Origin: RGIG8745 sp964554265
GTDB lineage: Bacteria; Bacteroidota; Bacteroidia; Bacteroidales; Bacteroidaceae
Reading direction: 5' to 3'
Assembly (NCBI GenBank): GCA_964554265.1
Contig: CAZKOB010000167.1
Coordinates: 1 to 6,070, forward strand
DNA: 6,070 bases
The position numbers and the translations under genes are program-made. The first letter of the stretch is position 1; each line of letters opens with the position of its first letter. This document shows, one piece after another, positions 5,057 through 6,070 of this stretch. Under the pieces are notes generated by a model. It was not told where the DNA came from and did no database searches. It saw only the letters and a list, made by a program, of their open reading frames with translations.

Positions 5057-5308
5057 ATTGGGACGGTTTTTAGCCTGACGCATAATTCTTGCAATGCTGA
5101 TACCTGTGGCGACCATCAGGATGATACAGAACACCCATTTGGATATCCGGGAGTTTGAATAGTACAGATTATACAACTGTGGCATCCCGAAGAAACGGAA
5201 CACCCATATCAGTGCAATGACGGCCACTTTGCCTATTGCCTCCATGAAAAATACGTTGATGAGGAATATGACGATTTCGTTTCTCCTCTTTCTTTTGTCT
5301 GTGCCCAT
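5033..5308 (-). CDS. Small two-helix membrane protein, function unknown
   Basis: 91 residues. A basic N-terminus (DKRKRRN, 4-10) is followed by a long hydrophobic region (11-40, about one helix plus a re-entrant or second stretch). A short polar loop with four tyrosines and asparagines (46-52) comes next, then a helix at 57-74 and a basic tail (MRQAKNRPNKK, 76-86). By the positive-inside rule both ends face the cytoplasm. I recognise no family. It has its own -7 element 27 bases upstream on the minus strand and runs tail-to-tail with the SLT-like gene. Phage holins have a similar size and topology, and a muramidase-like gene lies nearby. However, the two genes are on opposite strands with separate promoters, so a lysis pair is unlikely. 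Confidence 0.6.
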   Translation of the reverse strand: MGTDKRKRRNEIVIFLINVFFMEAIGKVAVIALIWVFRFFGMPQLYNLYYSNSRISKWVFCIILMVATGISIARIMRQAKNRPNKKTEDVH

Positions 5309-5334
5309 TGTCTGTTCTGATGAAATGGATGGTA

Positions 5335-5342
5335 CAAAGATA
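5335..5342 (-). promoter_or_regulatory. -7 element for the membrane-protein gene
   Basis: On the minus strand 5342-5335 reads TATCTTTG, an exact TAnnTTTG match 26 bases before the ATG at 5308. The upstream -33 is poor: a T-rich stretch at a shorter distance than usual. A second TATCTTTG (5384-5377) lies inside the neighbouring fragment. Confidence 0.5.
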
Positions 5343-5346
5343 CCTT

Positions 5347-5634
5347 TTATTTCCCAATAAAAACACTATCCGTGGGCAAAGATACGCAAAAATCCGGTTT
5401 GTATTGAGCGTGCATCTCATCAGCCAATGAATGTTCGTATGGTTCTTCGTATCTGAATTTTATGCCAAGGGAAGATAGCGTAAAACATATTTTCTGCTCC
5501 TGTTCACTCCGTACATAAACAGGTTTTCCGTCCATATCGGGAAATGAAGCTTTCAAACGTACATTCTTCTGTTCTGAAAGTTGTTGCCTACATTCATTCT
5601 TTCGCTGTTCCCATTCGTTTTTGCCGGTGAACAT
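5347..5634 (-). CDS. Truncated PD-(D/E)XK-nuclease-like fragment
   Basis: 95 residues from the ATG at 5634. Residues 43-81 carry the pattern seen in nuclease modules attached to some UvrD-type helicases and related proteins: an acidic helix (SEQEQKICFTLSSLGI, 43-58), a FRYEEPYEH strand (60-68), then QYKPDF (77-82), the PD of PD-(D/E)XK. The (D/E)XK half normally follows after about ten residues. Here the frame ends at VFIGK then TAA, just where an IxxE-type strand would be, so the active site is incomplete. The frame stays open 22 codons upstream of the ATG, including GCIWCQ (a CxxC pair), as far as TAA at 5703-5701, so the front may be cut as well. It is most likely a relic of a larger gene. 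The nuclease assignment is from pattern only. Confidence 0.5.
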   Translation of the reverse strand: MFTGKNEWEQRKNECRQQLSEQKNVRLKASFPDMDGKPVYVRSEQEQKICFTLSSLGIKFRYEEPYEHSLADEMHAQYKPDFCVSLPTDSVFIGK

Positions 5635-5780
5635 TCTGTCTCTCTCAAGGATATTTCTTCTTTCTTTTTGACACCAAATACACCCGTAGCGAACAAAGCT
5701 TTATTAACATAATTAAGTTTCGTTCACGCTTTACCAATCGTTGATTTTTTGAAATTTTATTGATAAGTAACTGATAATCA

Positions 5781-5888
5781 ATGAAATATTATTTTGATAT
5801 GAACGATGCGGTTTCAGGTGCAGGGAGTATAGGTAGAGCAAAAATAGGATATACTGATAATCAGCATGTTATAAAATATCTTGTCTGA
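5781..5888 (+). CDS. Possible 35-residue small protein
   Basis: ATG at 5781 to TGA at 5886-5888 encodes a short peptide beginning MKYYFDMNDAVSGAGSIG, with a basic-aromatic end. The composition is protein-like and the leader is A/T-rich, but I see no TAnnTTTG promoter and recognise no family. It could equally be the surviving N-terminus of a lost gene. The other strand of this stretch also holds a 38-codon frame, which weakens both. It is the only candidate gene in 5635-6070. Confidence 0.25.
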   Translation: MKYYFDMNDAVSGAGSIGRAKIGYTDNQHVIKYLV

Positions 5889-6017
5889 TATTCTTGTTTT
5901 TCGCCATCGGAATCCGTCTTTGTTTTTCATGGCATTGAGAAAATAGGATTTAGATTTTTTAAGAAATCAATTTGGGCAGTACCGGATTTCGGCCCGAAAA
6001 ACGGAACTCCTCAACCC

Positions 6018-6055
6018 CGTTCACCTTGAAAATAAATTTCGTTCACCTTGAAAAT
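6018..6055. repeat. 16-bp direct repeat at a 22-bp period
   Basis: CGTTCACCTTGAAAAT occurs at 6018-6033 and again at 6040-6055 without mismatch, six bases apart. TTTCGTTCAC of the second copy also occurs near 5727. The pair sits 15 bases from the window edge, so more copies may follow. Two helical turns between copies fits a tandem operator. Iterons or an attachment-site remnant are alternatives. Just upstream, TTTCGG (5987-5992) and CCGAAA (5994-5999) form a short palindrome. Confidence 0.55.
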
Positions 6056-6070
6056 GTTTTTAAAGTGCCT

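Noticed and set aside
5033..5308. Holin/lysozyme lysis pair with the SLT-like gene
   Set aside because: The two genes are convergent on opposite strands with separate promoters and a terminator between them, unlike phage lysis cassettes. The muramidase-like protein also has its own Sec signal.
6018..6055. CRISPR array
   Set aside because: There are only two 16-bp copies with a 6-bp gap, too short for repeat-spacer units, and no cas genes are present.
1..6070. tRNA or rRNA genes
   Set aside because: I saw no cloverleaf with a T-loop GTTCRA motif in context and no rRNA-like conserved stretches on either strand.

Overview
The base composition and signals point to a Bacteroidales chromosome (Bacteroides, Phocaeicola or Parabacteroides type; the genus cannot be fixed from this window). 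The main clue is the recurring Bacteroidetes -7 element TAnnTTTG: TACCTTTG at 158, 375 and 4237, and TATCTTTG on the minus strand at 5342-5335. Other clues are A/T-rich leaders without strong Shine-Dalgarno sequences and the proteins encoded.

Region 1 (1-935) is the debris of an IS110-family insertion sequence. A terminator (61-102) is followed by a complete promoter and an RNA-like unit (about 171-253) whose first and last ten bases pair perfectly and end in a T-run. A second promoter then leads into the N-terminal third of an IS110 transposase, broken by stops and a frameshift (409-811). IS110 elements carry a structured guide ('bridge') RNA beside the transposase gene, so the 171-253 unit may be a surviving one. 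This is the most interesting signal in the window. A perfect 10-bp hairpin (894-916) separates the debris from the next gene.

Region 2 (936-3737) holds the two best-defined genes, on the plus strand: an HKD phospholipase-D/cardiolipin-synthase-like protein with an export signal, and a secreted GHL10 (DUF187) glycoside-hydrolase-like protein related to YngK/DigH. Only 78 bp separate them, but the second has its own candidate promoter. Both are predicted envelope functions.

Region 3 (3738-4359) is accessory. A 47-bp mini-element consists only of two inward-facing IS3/IS150-like ends flanked by a 4-bp AAGG duplication. It abuts an 83-codon minus-strand frame that looks coding but begins with ATA and takes its stop codon from the mini-element. 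A 12-bp perfect inverted repeat lies inside that frame. A good promoter and a leader with three hairpins follow.

Region 4 (4360-4794) is a small exported lysozyme/SLT-like protein. Region 5 (4795-5634) has a convergent intergenic stretch, a small two-helix membrane protein on the minus strand, and behind it a C-terminally truncated PD-(D/E)XK-nuclease-like fragment. Region 6 (5635-6070) has no convincing gene apart from a possible 35-residue ORF, and ends with a 16-bp direct repeat at a 22-bp period.

The intact genes share an envelope theme (phospholipid synthesis, peptidoglycan glycan cleavage, muramidase-like activity), but nothing shows that they form one operon or system. The rest reads as a graveyard of mobile and truncated genes.
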